From Candidatus Woesearchaeota archaeon (GTDB taxonomy: Archaea > Nanobdellota > Nanobdellia > Woesearchaeales > JACPBO01): a stretch of 41,088 nucleotides of DNA. Shown piece after piece: positions 32,251 through 40,046 of this stretch. Under the pieces are notes generated by a model. It made no database searches. It saw only the letters and a program-made list of their open reading frames with translations, and was not told where the DNA came from. Numbering within the stretch: position 1 is the stretch's first letter; every line of letters starts with the position of its first letter. The stretch spans positions 1 to 41,088 of the forward strand of contig JACPBO010000010.1 of assembly GCA_016180285.1 (NCBI GenBank), written 5' to 3'. Made by a program: the position numbers and the translations under genes.

Positions 32251-33387
32251 GCCTGCTTGTTCTAGCAACCATTCTTGGAATTTATCGTGTCCTAGTTCTT
32301 TCTCTTTTTGTTCTAAGAATTTTTCCTGTTTCTTCTGTTCATCTTCAGTAAGAAGAACTACCGAACTTAACATAGCTTTTATTTTTCTATATGTTTCATC
32401 GTCTGGCTCTGCTTGACGAGGGAGAAGATCATTAAGGTACTTTAAATGTTCAATAACTTCCATCTTTTGAGTATTCATTTCAGAAATGAAATGTTTTAGC
32501 TCAAGTTCTTTACTGAAATTATTTGAATAATAAGGTTCCAAATCTGAGAAGTAATTATACAAAGCAATTAGTTTCCAAATCTCGTTGAATGATTGATAGA
32601 TATCATTCTTTACCATTTTAAGATCTTCATCAGAAATAGCATTTACCATTTGTAAAACTAAACCGACAAAATCATTTACTAATCTCTTAGAAACTTTATC
32701 AAAAATGGGGGGAGAGTTTTTTAGTAGAGTGTAAAGTTGATTATTTATCTCTTGAATATATTTTTTAGAGAAATTAGATGAAGATAATAGAGACAATAAC
32801 ATTTCTTTTGTTTTATAAAGAGTGTGATTTTCTTCATTATAATGTCTTAATTTGAGTGCTGTTGCGTTGACTTCTTTCGAATAAGTTCCAACTATATCGA
32901 CTATGCATTTGTTTACTTCGTCATTTAATCCAGAAAAATCATAATCTAAATTTTGGTCGTAAGGTTTGACACACAATGTTCCAAATTGATACCATCCAAT
33001 TGGAAGATTCAAATTACATTCTTTATTTATTCTTGCAAGAGTTTTTTGTACTTGGATTCTACCAGGAATTATTCCTGTTTTTTGTTTCCACTCTTCTTTA
33101 ATTTTAGAAAATAAAGAATCAATTAGTTTTTCATCTTCTGATCTTATTGGTAAATCAAAATAATTCCCTGTTTTGTTAGTTTTATCACATTGCACTAAAG
33201 AGAATACTCTTTTATTTGCGATTTCTGTTTCTAACAGTACGCCTGCCTCTTTTAGACTTTCCAGGTATATCTTAATAGATTCCCAATTAGATTCGCAATC
33301 TTTGGCAATTTCGTGTATTGACTTTGGAGCTTCAGACACAGATTTTAAAATTCTTTTTATAAGCTCCTTAGCAGATTTCCTCTCCAT
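32242..33387 (-). CDS. Winged-helix protein with long helical domain, unknown
   Basis: A 381-residue protein: N-terminal winged helix (about 1-65; KSIHEIAKDCESNWESIKIYLESLKEAG), then a helical region with a conserved-looking segment IGWYQFGTLCVKPYD (about 134-148) and coiled-coil-like helices to the end (ELEQKEKELGHDKFQEWLLEQAG at the C-terminus). No known family recognised beyond the wHTH. TATA AATTTATATAC (minus strand, about 33407-33417) is about 25 bases before the ATG. It converges on the PIN gene and faces a structured intergenic region, so it may regulate the divergent small membrane genes or the island. Confidence 0.6.
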   Translation of the reverse strand: MERKSAKELIKRILKSVSEAPKSIHEIAKDCESNWESIKIYLESLKEAGVLLETEIANKRVFSLVQCDKTNKTGNYFDLPIRSEDEKLIDSLFSKIKEEWKQKTGIIPGRIQVQKTLARINKECNLNLPIGWYQFGTLCVKPYDQNLDYDFSGLNDEVNKCIVDIVGTYSKEVNATALKLRHYNEENHTLYKTKEMLLSLLSSSNFSKKYIQEINNQLYTLLKNSPPIFDKVSKRLVNDFVGLVLQMVNAISDEDLKMVKNDIYQSFNEIWKLIALYNYFSDLEPYYSNNFSKELELKHFISEMNTQKMEVIEHLKYLNDLLPRQAEPDDETYRKIKAMLSSVVLLTEDEQKKQEKFLEQKEKELGHDKFQEWLLEQAGLQ

Positions 33388-33404
33388 TTTAATAAAAGTA
33401 CGAG

Positions 33405-33545
33405 CAATAGTATATAAATTTTTCGTTTTACTGGTAAAAAGTATTAGCAGTAGCTTATAATACTCACAAGTATAAGCTAAAACAGATAAATATTTAAATT
33501 AGAAGCAATAACTGATATACTGGACGTAAGTCCGGAGGAAAACAT
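33405..33545. promoter_or_regulatory. Structured divergent regulatory region
   Basis: Between TATA boxes for the leftward wHTH gene (33407-33417) and the rightward small membrane gene (AAATATTTAAATT, 33488-33500) lie two overlapping inverted repeats: AGTATTA (33440-33446)/TAATACT (33458-33464) and TAGCTTATA (33451-33459)/TATAAGCTA (33471-33479). They could form alternative hairpins or be two operators. In the rightward leader, CTGGAC-GTAA-GTCCGG (33520-33535) forms a hairpin with a GNRA-type loop whose last two bases belong to the ribosome binding site GGAGG (33534-33538). Confidence 0.5.
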
Positions 33546-33739
33546 ATGGTACAGAAAATTTTTGGATCGGAATGGGTGCAACAGGCATCGTCGGTGTATT
33601 AATCATAGCAGGACTCCTTTTGAAAGGAACAAATCTTTCAGCAGGAATGGGCGACCTAGCAATCTTTGGTGGCGTTGGAATAGGCATCGTGCTAGGATTA
33701 CTTGGAATATTTGCTGTCGCAAAAAGAGTGATTGGCTAA
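33546..33739 (+). pseudogene. Small two-helix membrane protein with apparent frameshift
   Basis: The ATG at 33546 has an ideal GGAGG site but its frame stops after 18 codons (MVQKIFGSEW...). A second frame, entered just after ATTTTTGG (33559-33565), encodes WIGMGATGIVGVLIIAG, and on to FAVAKRVIG, two membrane helices, ending exactly one base before the next ATG. Adding one T to the T5 run would join MVQKIF to WIGMG and give a 64-residue protein. Alternatives: translation starts at the weakly preceded ATG at 33572, programmed slippage, or a sequencing error. Confidence 0.6.
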
Positions 33740-33985
33740 ATGGGCAAGATTACTATTTTTGGAATAATTGCATTTATTGTAGCACTATCGGTATTCTTGT
33801 TAAATAATTATATCCAAGGCGTTGCAGAAGACGCCATGCTGGATGCAACTGGTCAAGTCGTTAAAGACAGTCCGATTGATCAACAAACAAAAACTTCAAT
33901 ATTATCAACACTGACACTTTATGAAATTGCAGGTTTCTTTGTATTCATTGGAGGAATAGTATTTTTGGTCAAAAAATTCTTTTGA
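33740..33985 (+). CDS. Small membrane protein of unknown function
   Basis: An 81-residue protein with an N-terminal hydrophobic helix (about 3-22), an acidic/polar middle (about 25-55) and a C-terminal helix (about 60-78). It starts directly after the stop codon of the preceding small membrane gene, with no strong RBS of its own, so it depends on coupled translation. No family recognised. Confidence 0.6.
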   Translation: MGKITIFGIIAFIVALSVFLLNNYIQGVAEDAMLDATGQVVKDSPIDQQTKTSILSTLTLYEIAGFFVFIGGIVFLVKKFF

Positions 33986-34142
33986 ATAAGTAATTCTCTA
34001 AGAAAACAGCCGAATTCTTAACAGCCTACGGTTAATATCTACAGGTTGAACAATACGCTTATTTTCATTCACCAAGTACAGGCAAGACATTAGTTCTCGC
34101 ATAAAACGAAAACAATTTAAACAGCTTCAATCCCGCTTTTTC
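33986..34142 (+). promoter_or_regulatory. Intergenic region with TATA box
   Basis: The only signal I see is AACAATTTAAAC at 34108-34119, about 24 bases before the ATG at 34143, a leaderless promoter for the broken gene that follows. The rest holds no convincing frame or structure. Confidence 0.4.
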
Positions 34143-34564
34143 ATGGTTGAATTCAATCCAGACGGCAGCATTAAGCTTCCAGAACAGCTTGCAAAAAAGA
34201 AGAAAATAAGGAAAAATTAAGATCTCAGAGATGTATAAAAATAAAAAGAAATGCAGTAAGCTTCACTGCTCCAAAAAAATGCGTCCTTCACATAACTCTT
34301 TCAGAAGCTTTTGCCGATAACAGATTCATAGACACCATTTATACTTATTTTAAAGAAAGGTCAGTTGTTCCGCATAAAATAAAGAAGCTCAATGAAAAGC
34401 AGTTTGAAATTGAGATAGGCACTGATTTTAAGAGGTGCAGCGACTGCAACTCCCTGATTAACAGTTATAGAGAATTCTTAGACGGCAACATAATTGATGA
34501 AAAAGGCAGCTGCACATTTGAAGGAGCGAATAAAAGTTTCTGCTATGAAGATTATTTTAGCTGA
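34143..34564 (+). pseudogene. Conserved hypothetical protein broken by a one-base frameshift
   Basis: The frame starting at 34143 (MVEFNPDGSIKLPEQLAKK) stops at 34218-34220. Another frame then gives RCIKIKRNAVSFTAPKKCV, through IEIGTDFKRCSDCNSLIN and REFLDGN, to SFCYEDYFS, stopping at 34562-34564. Adding one A to the A6 run at 34193-34198 joins the two into about 140 residues with a C-x2-C pair (KRCSDCN) and several other Cys. The sequence style (FNPDGSIKLP start, CSDC motif) recalls a small conserved protein of DPANN archaea, which I cannot name. The promoter is intact, so this is either a recent inactivation or a sequencing error. Confidence 0.6.
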
Positions 34565-34594
34565 TAAGGGCAATTGTGAATGCATCAGCAAGGC

Positions 34595-34924
34595 CTATTT
34601 TTCTCCAATAATCCCCTTAATCTTGTTTTCAAGCTCATTTTTGTTTATATTTCCGACAATCCTTCCGATTTCCCTGCCTGATTTGAAGACAACAATGCAC
34701 GGAATTCCCCTTATTCCGTATTCTTCAGCTATTTCAGAAGCGCTGTCAACATTGAACTTGCAGAACTTCAGCATTGCCAATTTTTTTGAAAGCTCCTCGT
34801 AAGCAGGGGCCATCATTTTGCAGGGCATGCACCATTCTGCCCAGAAATCCACTAGCACAACCTTATCGCTGTCCAGAATTTCTTCCTTGAAAGTATCCTT
34901 ATTTAGCTCTATTACCGCCATCAT
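34595..34924 (-). CDS. trxA: Thioredoxin
   Basis: A 109-residue thioredoxin with FWAEWCMPCKM active site (disulfide pair two residues apart) and the cis-Pro segment RGIPCIVVF, where an additional Cys follows the cis-proline. The normal thioredoxin length and fold order are kept. The ATG at 34924 has GAGGTGA eight bases upstream; a GTG at 34936 would overlap the RBS. It overlaps the end of the NfnB-like gene by 26 bases, so thiol reduction is coupled to NADPH production in expression. Partner reductase: TrxB at 12356-13405. Confidence 0.93.
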   Translation of the reverse strand: MMAVIELNKDTFKEEILDSDKVVLVDFWAEWCMPCKMMAPAYEELSKKLAMLKFCKFNVDSASEIAEEYGIRGIPCIVVFKSGREIGRIVGNINKNELENKIKGIIGEK

Positions 34925-36275
34925 TTTTAATTTCACCTCTTAAAAAGGCATCTATTGCCGCTGCTGCGTTCTTGCCATCAGCCATTGCTTTTATGACTGT
35001 GGATTCCTGGCCGATCACATCACCGCCTGCAAATATTTTGGGTTCGGATGTCTGGTAGTTTTCATTCACTTCTATTGCGCCCCTCATAACCGTCCTTAAT
35101 TCAGAATTCCTTGTCAGCAAAGGATTTATGCCCTGGCCTATTGCGATGATAACCTGGCCGCACTCAAGGCTGAACTCGGAATCTTCTATCGGCAATGGAG
35201 TTCTTCTTCCTGACGAGTCCATTTCGCCAAGCATCATCTGCTGGAATTCCATGCCTGTGACAAATTTATCGCCAATTATTTTTGTTGGGCTTGTCAGCAT
35301 TAAAAAGTTAATCCCCTCTTCCTTGGCGTGCTCTATCTCTTCAAGTCTTGCAGGCATTTCATCAAAAGAACGCCTGTAAACAACAGTTACATCAGAGCCA
35401 AGGCGCCTGGCTGTTCGTGCAGCGTCAATCGCAACATTCCCTCCTCCGACAACTATGGTTTTGTTTGCCCTCTTTATCGGAGTTTTTGCTTTTGGAAATT
35501 CATTCGCTTTCATCAGGTTTATCCTTGCTAAAAATTCATTTGCAGAATAAACCCCATTAAGGCTTTCCCCCGGAATGCGCATAAAATAAGGCAAGCCAGC
35601 GCCTGTTCCTATGAAAACAGCATCATACTGTTTTGAGAGCTCGTCAAGCGAGATAGTTCTGCCAATCACAGAATTAAGCTCGATCTCAACTCCGAGTTTT
35701 TTAATATATCTTATTTCATCATCAACAATCTTATTTGGCAGCCTGAATTCCGGAATTCCGTAGAGCAGAACGCCTCCTGCCTTGTGCAATGCCTCAAATA
35801 TTTTCACATTATGGCCCATTAAAGCAAGCTTCGCAGCGCATGTAAGCGAAGCAGGCCCGGAGCCGACAACAGCAACCTTTTTGCCTGTTTTCCTGATTGC
35901 AGGAATTAAAAAACTTTTTTCATTATCTCCTGCAAACCTTTCCAGGCAGCCAATTGCAATCTGCTGCTTTTTCTTTGCTAAGATGCATTTTTCCTCGCAC
36001 TGCGTTTCCTGGGGGCACACCCTGCCGCAAACTTTTGGAAGAAAATTCTGCTCTTTTATTGTCTTTATCGCATCATCAAATTTCTTGTCTTTGATCTGCT
36101 TTATAAACTTCGGAATGTTTATTTTGACAGGGCATCCTTCGATGCAGACTGGCTTTTTGCACTGCAGGCAGCGGGATGCTTCTTTGATCGCCAGTTCATC
36201 ATTATAACCTAGATTGACTTCATCGAAATTTTTAATTCTCTCTTCTGATTTTTGCTGCGGCATTATGGTTTTCAT
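34899..36275 (-). CDS. nfnB: NADPH-binding subunit of NfnAB/SudAB-type oxidoreductase (GltD-like)
   Basis: A 458-residue flavo-iron-sulfur protein of the glutamate synthase small subunit family. N-terminal Cys-rich domain (CLQCKKPVCIEGCPV; CGRVCPQETQCEEKC) for Fe-S clusters, FAD site VAVVGSGPASL, NAD(P)H site VVGGGNVAIDAARTARRLG with YRRS as in NADPH-specific members, and a final FAGGDV motif. No glutamate synthase large subunit is nearby; the alpha subunit at 36748-37560 makes an NADPH:ferredoxin oxidoreductase (Nfn) or sulfide dehydrogenase (Sud) the better call. Start at 36275 chosen because the longer form from 36308 overlaps the preceding gene by 28 bases. Confidence 0.85.
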   Translation of the reverse strand: MKTIMPQQKSEERIKNFDEVNLGYNDELAIKEASRCLQCKKPVCIEGCPVKINIPKFIKQIKDKKFDDAIKTIKEQNFLPKVCGRVCPQETQCEEKCILAKKKQQIAIGCLERFAGDNEKSFLIPAIRKTGKKVAVVGSGPASLTCAAKLALMGHNVKIFEALHKAGGVLLYGIPEFRLPNKIVDDEIRYIKKLGVEIELNSVIGRTISLDELSKQYDAVFIGTGAGLPYFMRIPGESLNGVYSANEFLARINLMKANEFPKAKTPIKRANKTIVVGGGNVAIDAARTARRLGSDVTVVYRRSFDEMPARLEEIEHAKEEGINFLMLTSPTKIIGDKFVTGMEFQQMMLGEMDSSGRRTPLPIEDSEFSLECGQVIIAIGQGINPLLTRNSELRTVMRGAIEVNENYQTSEPKIFAGGDVIGQESTVIKAMADGKNAAAAIDAFLRGEIKNDGGNRAK

Positions 36276-36280
36276 TTTGT

Positions 36281-36751
36281 TTATATCCACAAACGCTCCG
36301 GGATACACTTTATGGTCACTTTATTTCTGAAATATCTCTTAAGGTATTCTATAATCAGTTTGAGACTCGAATATTCCTGGCCATAAGTATATATTTGGAT
36401 TGACCTCTCGTTATTCTTAATAATCTTTCGCAGATGAATAATCTTTAAACAAGATTTCAGATTTAATTTGCTGGCAAAATAGTTTTGGATTATTAATTGT
36501 TTTTTCTTTTTGTTTAATTTTATTATATACATGTGCATAAGGAAGTAGGTAAGGTATATGGACAAAAATAGGTAAATATTTGCTATTAAAATTTTAAATA
36601 ACATATTGGACGATTTAATTATTATGAATAGGAGAGCTAACAAAAGCAACAAATAAAATATTGCCGCTATTAAATAACTTTCTGGATAAAACTTTTTTGG
36701 TGAAGACACATACATGGACATTCTATTTTCTGATTTTTCTTTTTTTCTCAT
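36281..36751 (-). CDS. Unknown two-helix membrane protein inside the nfn operon
   Basis: A 156-residue protein: basic N-terminus, two membrane helices (about 26-46 and 51-77), then a strongly basic cytoplasmic region (about 78-156) rich in Lys and Ile, with YTYGQEYSSLK as its most distinctive stretch. No family recognised. It overlaps the stop of the NfnA-like gene by four bases (ATGA) and ends five bases before the NfnB-like start, so it is translated between the two subunits. It is much more AT-rich than its neighbours, suggesting an insertion. It could anchor the complex to the membrane; that is a guess. Confidence 0.6.
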   Translation of the reverse strand: MRKKEKSENRMSMYVSSPKKFYPESYLIAAIFYLLLLLALLFIIIKSSNMLFKILIANIYLFLSIYLTYFLMHMYIIKLNKKKKQLIIQNYFASKLNLKSCLKIIHLRKIIKNNERSIQIYTYGQEYSSLKLIIEYLKRYFRNKVTIKCIPERLWI

Positions 36752-37560
36752 TTTATTTTTCTCAAATTGCAGACATGCTTCTCTTCTTCAGCATAATAGC
36801 TTGTCCTGTTGAGCAGATCATCCCAGTCAACCTTATGCCCGTTGAATTCAGGGCCGTCAATGCATGCAAATCTTATTTGGCCATCAACAACAACCCTGCA
36901 GCCGCCGCACATGCCTATTCCGTCTATCATTATCGGATTCAATGAAACTATTGTCCTTGCCTTGTCCGTTGTCAATGCAGAAACAGATTTCATCATTATT
37001 GCAGGGCCGACTGCATAGACTAAGTTTAACCATTCTTTTTTCAGCAAAGCTTCCAATGCTGCTGTAACAAACCCCTTTAATCCTCTGCTTCCGTCATCTG
37101 TGCAGATTATAAGCTGCTTGGAGAGCTTTTTAAGCTCATCAACAAGTATCAATGATTTTTTATTTTTAGCGCCGATTATTGTTATGATCTTGTTCTTTGC
37201 TCTCTTCAATGCTTTTGCCAATGGCAATAATTCAGCAGCTCCAACGCCGCCGCCAACAAGGCAGACTGTCCCGTATTCCCTTATATCAGACGGGTTTCCC
37301 AATGGGCCGATTAGATCAAGCATACTATCGCCTTTTTTTAATTCGGAGAGCTGTTTTGTTGTCTTTCCTATTGCCTGAAACACAAGCGTTATTTCAGTCT
37401 GATTTGAATCTGCGATTGTCAGCGGAATCCTCTCGCCTTCTTCATCTAGCCTCAATATTATAAACTGCCCGGGCTTTGCATTTTTAGCAATATTTGGAGC
37501 CCTAACATTCATCAGGAATATGTTTTCAGCTAGTTTCTGCTTTTTTGTTATGATGGGCAT
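36748..37560 (-). CDS. nfnA: FAD/[2Fe-2S] subunit of NfnAB/SudAB-type oxidoreductase (PyrK-like)
   Basis: A 270-residue ferredoxin-NADP reductase-like subunit. FAD-binding barrel (about 1-95; RIPLTIAD), NAD-binding domain (about 96-215; TVCLVGGGVGAAELLPLAKALK) and a C-terminal [2Fe-2S] site CGGCR ... CIDGPEFNG (about 223-245). It matches the alpha subunit of NADH-dependent ferredoxin:NADP oxidoreductase (NfnA) or sulfide dehydrogenase, and also dihydroorotate dehydrogenase electron-transfer subunits; the presence of the GltD-like partner decides for the former. Nfn couples reduced ferredoxin and NADH to NADPH by bifurcation, which fits Por as the ferredoxin source. Confidence 0.87.
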   Translation of the reverse strand: MPIITKKQKLAENIFLMNVRAPNIAKNAKPGQFIILRLDEEGERIPLTIADSNQTEITLVFQAIGKTTKQLSELKKGDSMLDLIGPLGNPSDIREYGTVCLVGGGVGAAELLPLAKALKRAKNKIITIIGAKNKKSLILVDELKKLSKQLIICTDDGSRGLKGFVTAALEALLKKEWLNLVYAVGPAIMMKSVSALTTDKARTIVSLNPIMIDGIGMCGGCRVVVDGQIRFACIDGPEFNGHKVDWDDLLNRTSYYAEEEKHVCNLRKIK

Positions 37561-37573
37561 TTTAGATTTTGTT

Positions 37574-38077
37574 TTATTTCTCTATCAGAAACTTTTTAGG
37601 AGCTTCATCTAGGTCTGTGAACTCATCAGCTTCTTCTATCAGCTTAGCTGAGGCGCTTTTGCCAAATGCTATGATTTCAACCCTGCAGCCGATTGCCCTT
37701 TTAAGATGCTGGACTAAAGGAGCAAAATCCCCATCGCCGCTTACAAGAATTATCGTGTCCAGCTTATGGGCAAGCTCAATTGTGTCCATTGCAATGCCGA
37801 TGTCCCAGTCTCCTTTTTTCTGGCCGCCGTAGAAAATCTGCAGGTCTTTTGCCCTAACTTCAAACCCGATATTTTTCAATGCTTCAAAAAATCCCTGCTC
37901 TTCCTTTATGTCTGCTTTTATCACATATGCGAGCGCCCTGACTAAGTTCCTTCCTTTGACTGCTTCCTTCAGGATTTCCTTGAAGTTTACCTTTGCGCCA
38001 TACATCTGCTTTGCAGAGTAATACATGTTCTGCACATCTATAAAAACACCCACTCTTTGCCCTTTATGCTTGTACAT
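37574..38077 (-). CDS. NYN/LabA-like (DUF88) domain protein
   Basis: A 167-residue protein of the NYN (PIN-like) nuclease fold: VGVFIDVQNMYYSAK with Asp14, GDWDIGIAMD in the middle and VSGDGDFAPLV, the LabA/DUF88 signature. Such proteins are predicted metal-dependent RNases acting on structured RNA. RBS AGGTGAT is four bases before the ATG at 38077. It sits between a small membrane gene and the nfn genes on the same strand, with a 13-base gap to nfnA; no functional link is evident. Confidence 0.88.
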   Translation of the reverse strand: MYKHKGQRVGVFIDVQNMYYSAKQMYGAKVNFKEILKEAVKGRNLVRALAYVIKADIKEEQGFFEALKNIGFEVRAKDLQIFYGGQKKGDWDIGIAMDTIELAHKLDTIILVSGDGDFAPLVQHLKRAIGCRVEIIAFGKSASAKLIEEADEFTDLDEAPKKFLIEK

Positions 38078-38096
38078 TTTATCACCTTTTTATCTT

Positions 38097-38336
38097 CTAA
38101 AAACCAATGACCGAGAAAAGCAAGACAATAAGCATCACTATGAACAATATGGCAAAAACCCCGACTATCGTGATTAAATAGAGCTTTGAAACAAATGCAA
38201 GCAAAGCCCATCCTTTTTCATTTGCAAAAAGATAGATGAAGTAGACAACTATGAGGCTGAACATGCTGTTCGTAAAATTAAAGATGCCGGATGCAGTGCT
38301 TATGAAAGATCCCCTGTAAAATTTCAATTCTGCCAC
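38097..38336 (-). CDS. Small two-helix membrane protein
   Basis: A 79-residue protein with two hydrophobic segments (about 18-40 and 48-76) and little else. The start is not settled: GTG at 38336 lies inside the GAGGTGG site, while TTG at 38327 has that site five to six bases upstream and would shorten it by three residues. A TATA-like CTTTTTAAAA (minus strand, about 38360-38369) between nadB and this gene gives it its own promoter. No family recognised. Confidence 0.6.
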   Translation of the reverse strand: MAELKFYRGSFISTASGIFNFTNSMFSLIVVYFIYLFANEKGWALLAFVSKLYLITIVGVFAILFIVMLIVLLFSVIGF

Positions 38337-38375
38337 CTCGATAAAGGGTGAATATGGCGTGTTTTAAAAAGGTTT

Positions 38376-40046
38376 CTATGCATCATGCTTTTTTATTATA
38401 GTCAATTTCCTGAATCTCTTATCATTCTGATTTGGAAAATCCTCCCTGAAATGGCATGCCCTGGATTCTTCCCTTGCAATGGCGCTTTCTACAATTATGC
38501 CGGCAACATCCGCTATGTTCCTGACTTCTAAGAATTCCTTGCTCACATGATAATTCCAGTAAAATCCGTTGATGTTTTTTCTGAGCGCGGATAATACTTG
38601 CTTTGCAGCATCCAATCTTTCTTTATTTCTTGATATTCCGCACAATGAAGTCATTGTTCTTCTGACAGTTTCCCAATAATAGGCTATGGCAGCCTTGTCC
38701 CTTATATCATTTGCAGAGCCCGCATTCCATAATGGAACACTCATATTTGCTTGATTCTTGAGCTTTAAGAAATGCTTTGCAGCCAGCCTGCCGAATAAAA
38801 TGCATTCTGGCGCAGAATTGCTAGCCAGCCTTGTTGCGCCGTGCAGGCCTGTATAAGAAGTTTCACCTATGACATAGCATCCTCTTATTTTTGTTTCTGC
38901 ATTCCGGTTAACAAGCACGCCTCCATTTGAATAATGAACAGCATAAATGACAGGCACAGGCTCTTTTGTTATGTCGACTCCCTTGGCCAAGCAGAACTCA
39001 TAAGAATTCCTGAAATCCTCCTTTAATCTTTTTTTGTCTATTTTTGCGCAGTCCAGCCATAAATGCGCCAAGCCGTGTTTTCTCATTTCTATATCTTCTG
39101 CTCTTGTAACAACGTCCCTTGTTGCTTTCGAGCCAAGCGGATGATATTTTAAAACAAAATCTTCTTTTGAATCTTTTCTTAGCTTCAATATTGCGCCTGC
39201 TCCTCTAAGCGCCTCTGTAAGCAAAAATCTTCTGCTGTATTCATTGACAGCAGACGGGTCATAAAACACAGTTGGGTGAAATTGCACAAATTCCATGTTT
39301 GCCAATGGCAAGCCTGCCCTATAGCATATTGCAAATCCATCTCCTGTTGCAGCATCTGAGTTTGTTGTATAAAGAAAGACTTTCCCAAGGCCGCCTGTTG
39401 CAATGAATGTTCCATTGCAGGAGATTGTTTCAATACGATCATTTTTAATATCATAAACATAAAACCCCAGGCAGGCATCTTTCGCTTTTGCCTTGATTTT
39501 TTTTCTTTTTTCCAGCTTGTTCTTTGTTATAAGGTCAATTGCAACATGCTCTTCATGAACCCTTATATTGCGGTTGCTTTTCACTAACCTGCCAAGCGTC
39601 TTCATTATCTGCACGCCTGTTGTGTCATTTGCGTGAAATATCCTGTTTTTGGAATGGCCGCCTTCCCTGTGCAGATCATACTTGTATCCTTTTTCAGATG
39701 CATTAAATTTAACGCCTTTGCCAATCAGCCACTGAATAACATCTTTGAAAAAATGCTCCACGCAGAATTTAACAATCTTGACATCATTAAGGCCTTTTCC
39801 TGCAATCAATGTTTCTTTAATATGCCTTTCAAAGGAATCTCCCTTAATAGGCTTTCCATCCACCAGAGGAATTGCTGCCAGGCCGCCGGCTGTCAAATAG
39901 CTGTTGCAGTCTTCCACTAACTTTCCTTTGATAAATAAGTCAACCTTTTTGCCGGCTCCAGCCAGTTCGAGCGCAGCTGCGCAGCCGCCAAAGCCGCCGC
40001 CTATTACTCCGCAATCTGTTTTTATAAGCTCTTTTGCGCTGCTCAT
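38376..40046 (-). CDS. nadB: L-aspartate oxidase
   Basis: FAD enzyme oxidising L-aspartate to iminoaspartate, the first step of de novo NAD synthesis. In 556 residues: FAD site CGVIGGGFGGCAAALELA (about 11-28), GGLAAIP, EFVQFHPTVFYDP, RRFLLTEALRGAGAIL with the substrate-binding Arg, and YTGLHGATRLASNS near the end of the FAD domain, then a helical C-terminal domain. The succinate dehydrogenase/fumarate reductase flavoprotein is the close relative, but the ATGA overlap with nadA makes NadB the right call. Confidence 0.92.
   Translation of the reverse strand: MSSAKELIKTDCGVIGGGFGGCAAALELAGAGKKVDLFIKGKLVEDCNSYLTAGGLAAIPLVDGKPIKGDSFERHIKETLIAGKGLNDVKIVKFCVEHFFKDVIQWLIGKGVKFNASEKGYKYDLHREGGHSKNRIFHANDTTGVQIMKTLGRLVKSNRNIRVHEEHVAIDLITKNKLEKRKKIKAKAKDACLGFYVYDIKNDRIETISCNGTFIATGGLGKVFLYTTNSDAATGDGFAICYRAGLPLANMEFVQFHPTVFYDPSAVNEYSRRFLLTEALRGAGAILKLRKDSKEDFVLKYHPLGSKATRDVVTRAEDIEMRKHGLAHLWLDCAKIDKKRLKEDFRNSYEFCLAKGVDITKEPVPVIYAVHYSNGGVLVNRNAETKIRGCYVIGETSYTGLHGATRLASNSAPECILFGRLAAKHFLKLKNQANMSVPLWNAGSANDIRDKAAIAYYWETVRRTMTSLCGISRNKERLDAAKQVLSALRKNINGFYWNYHVSKEFLEVRNIADVAGIIVESAIAREESRACHFREDFPNQNDKRFRKLTIIKKHDA

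Noticed and set aside
33562-33807. 81-codon frame between the small membrane genes
   Set aside because: Reads in the third frame over two coding stretches; Arg/Cys/Trp-rich composition is typical of an out-of-frame translation.
34899-36275. Glutamate synthase small subunit
   Set aside because: No large subunit nearby and an NfnA-like partner lies in the same operon.
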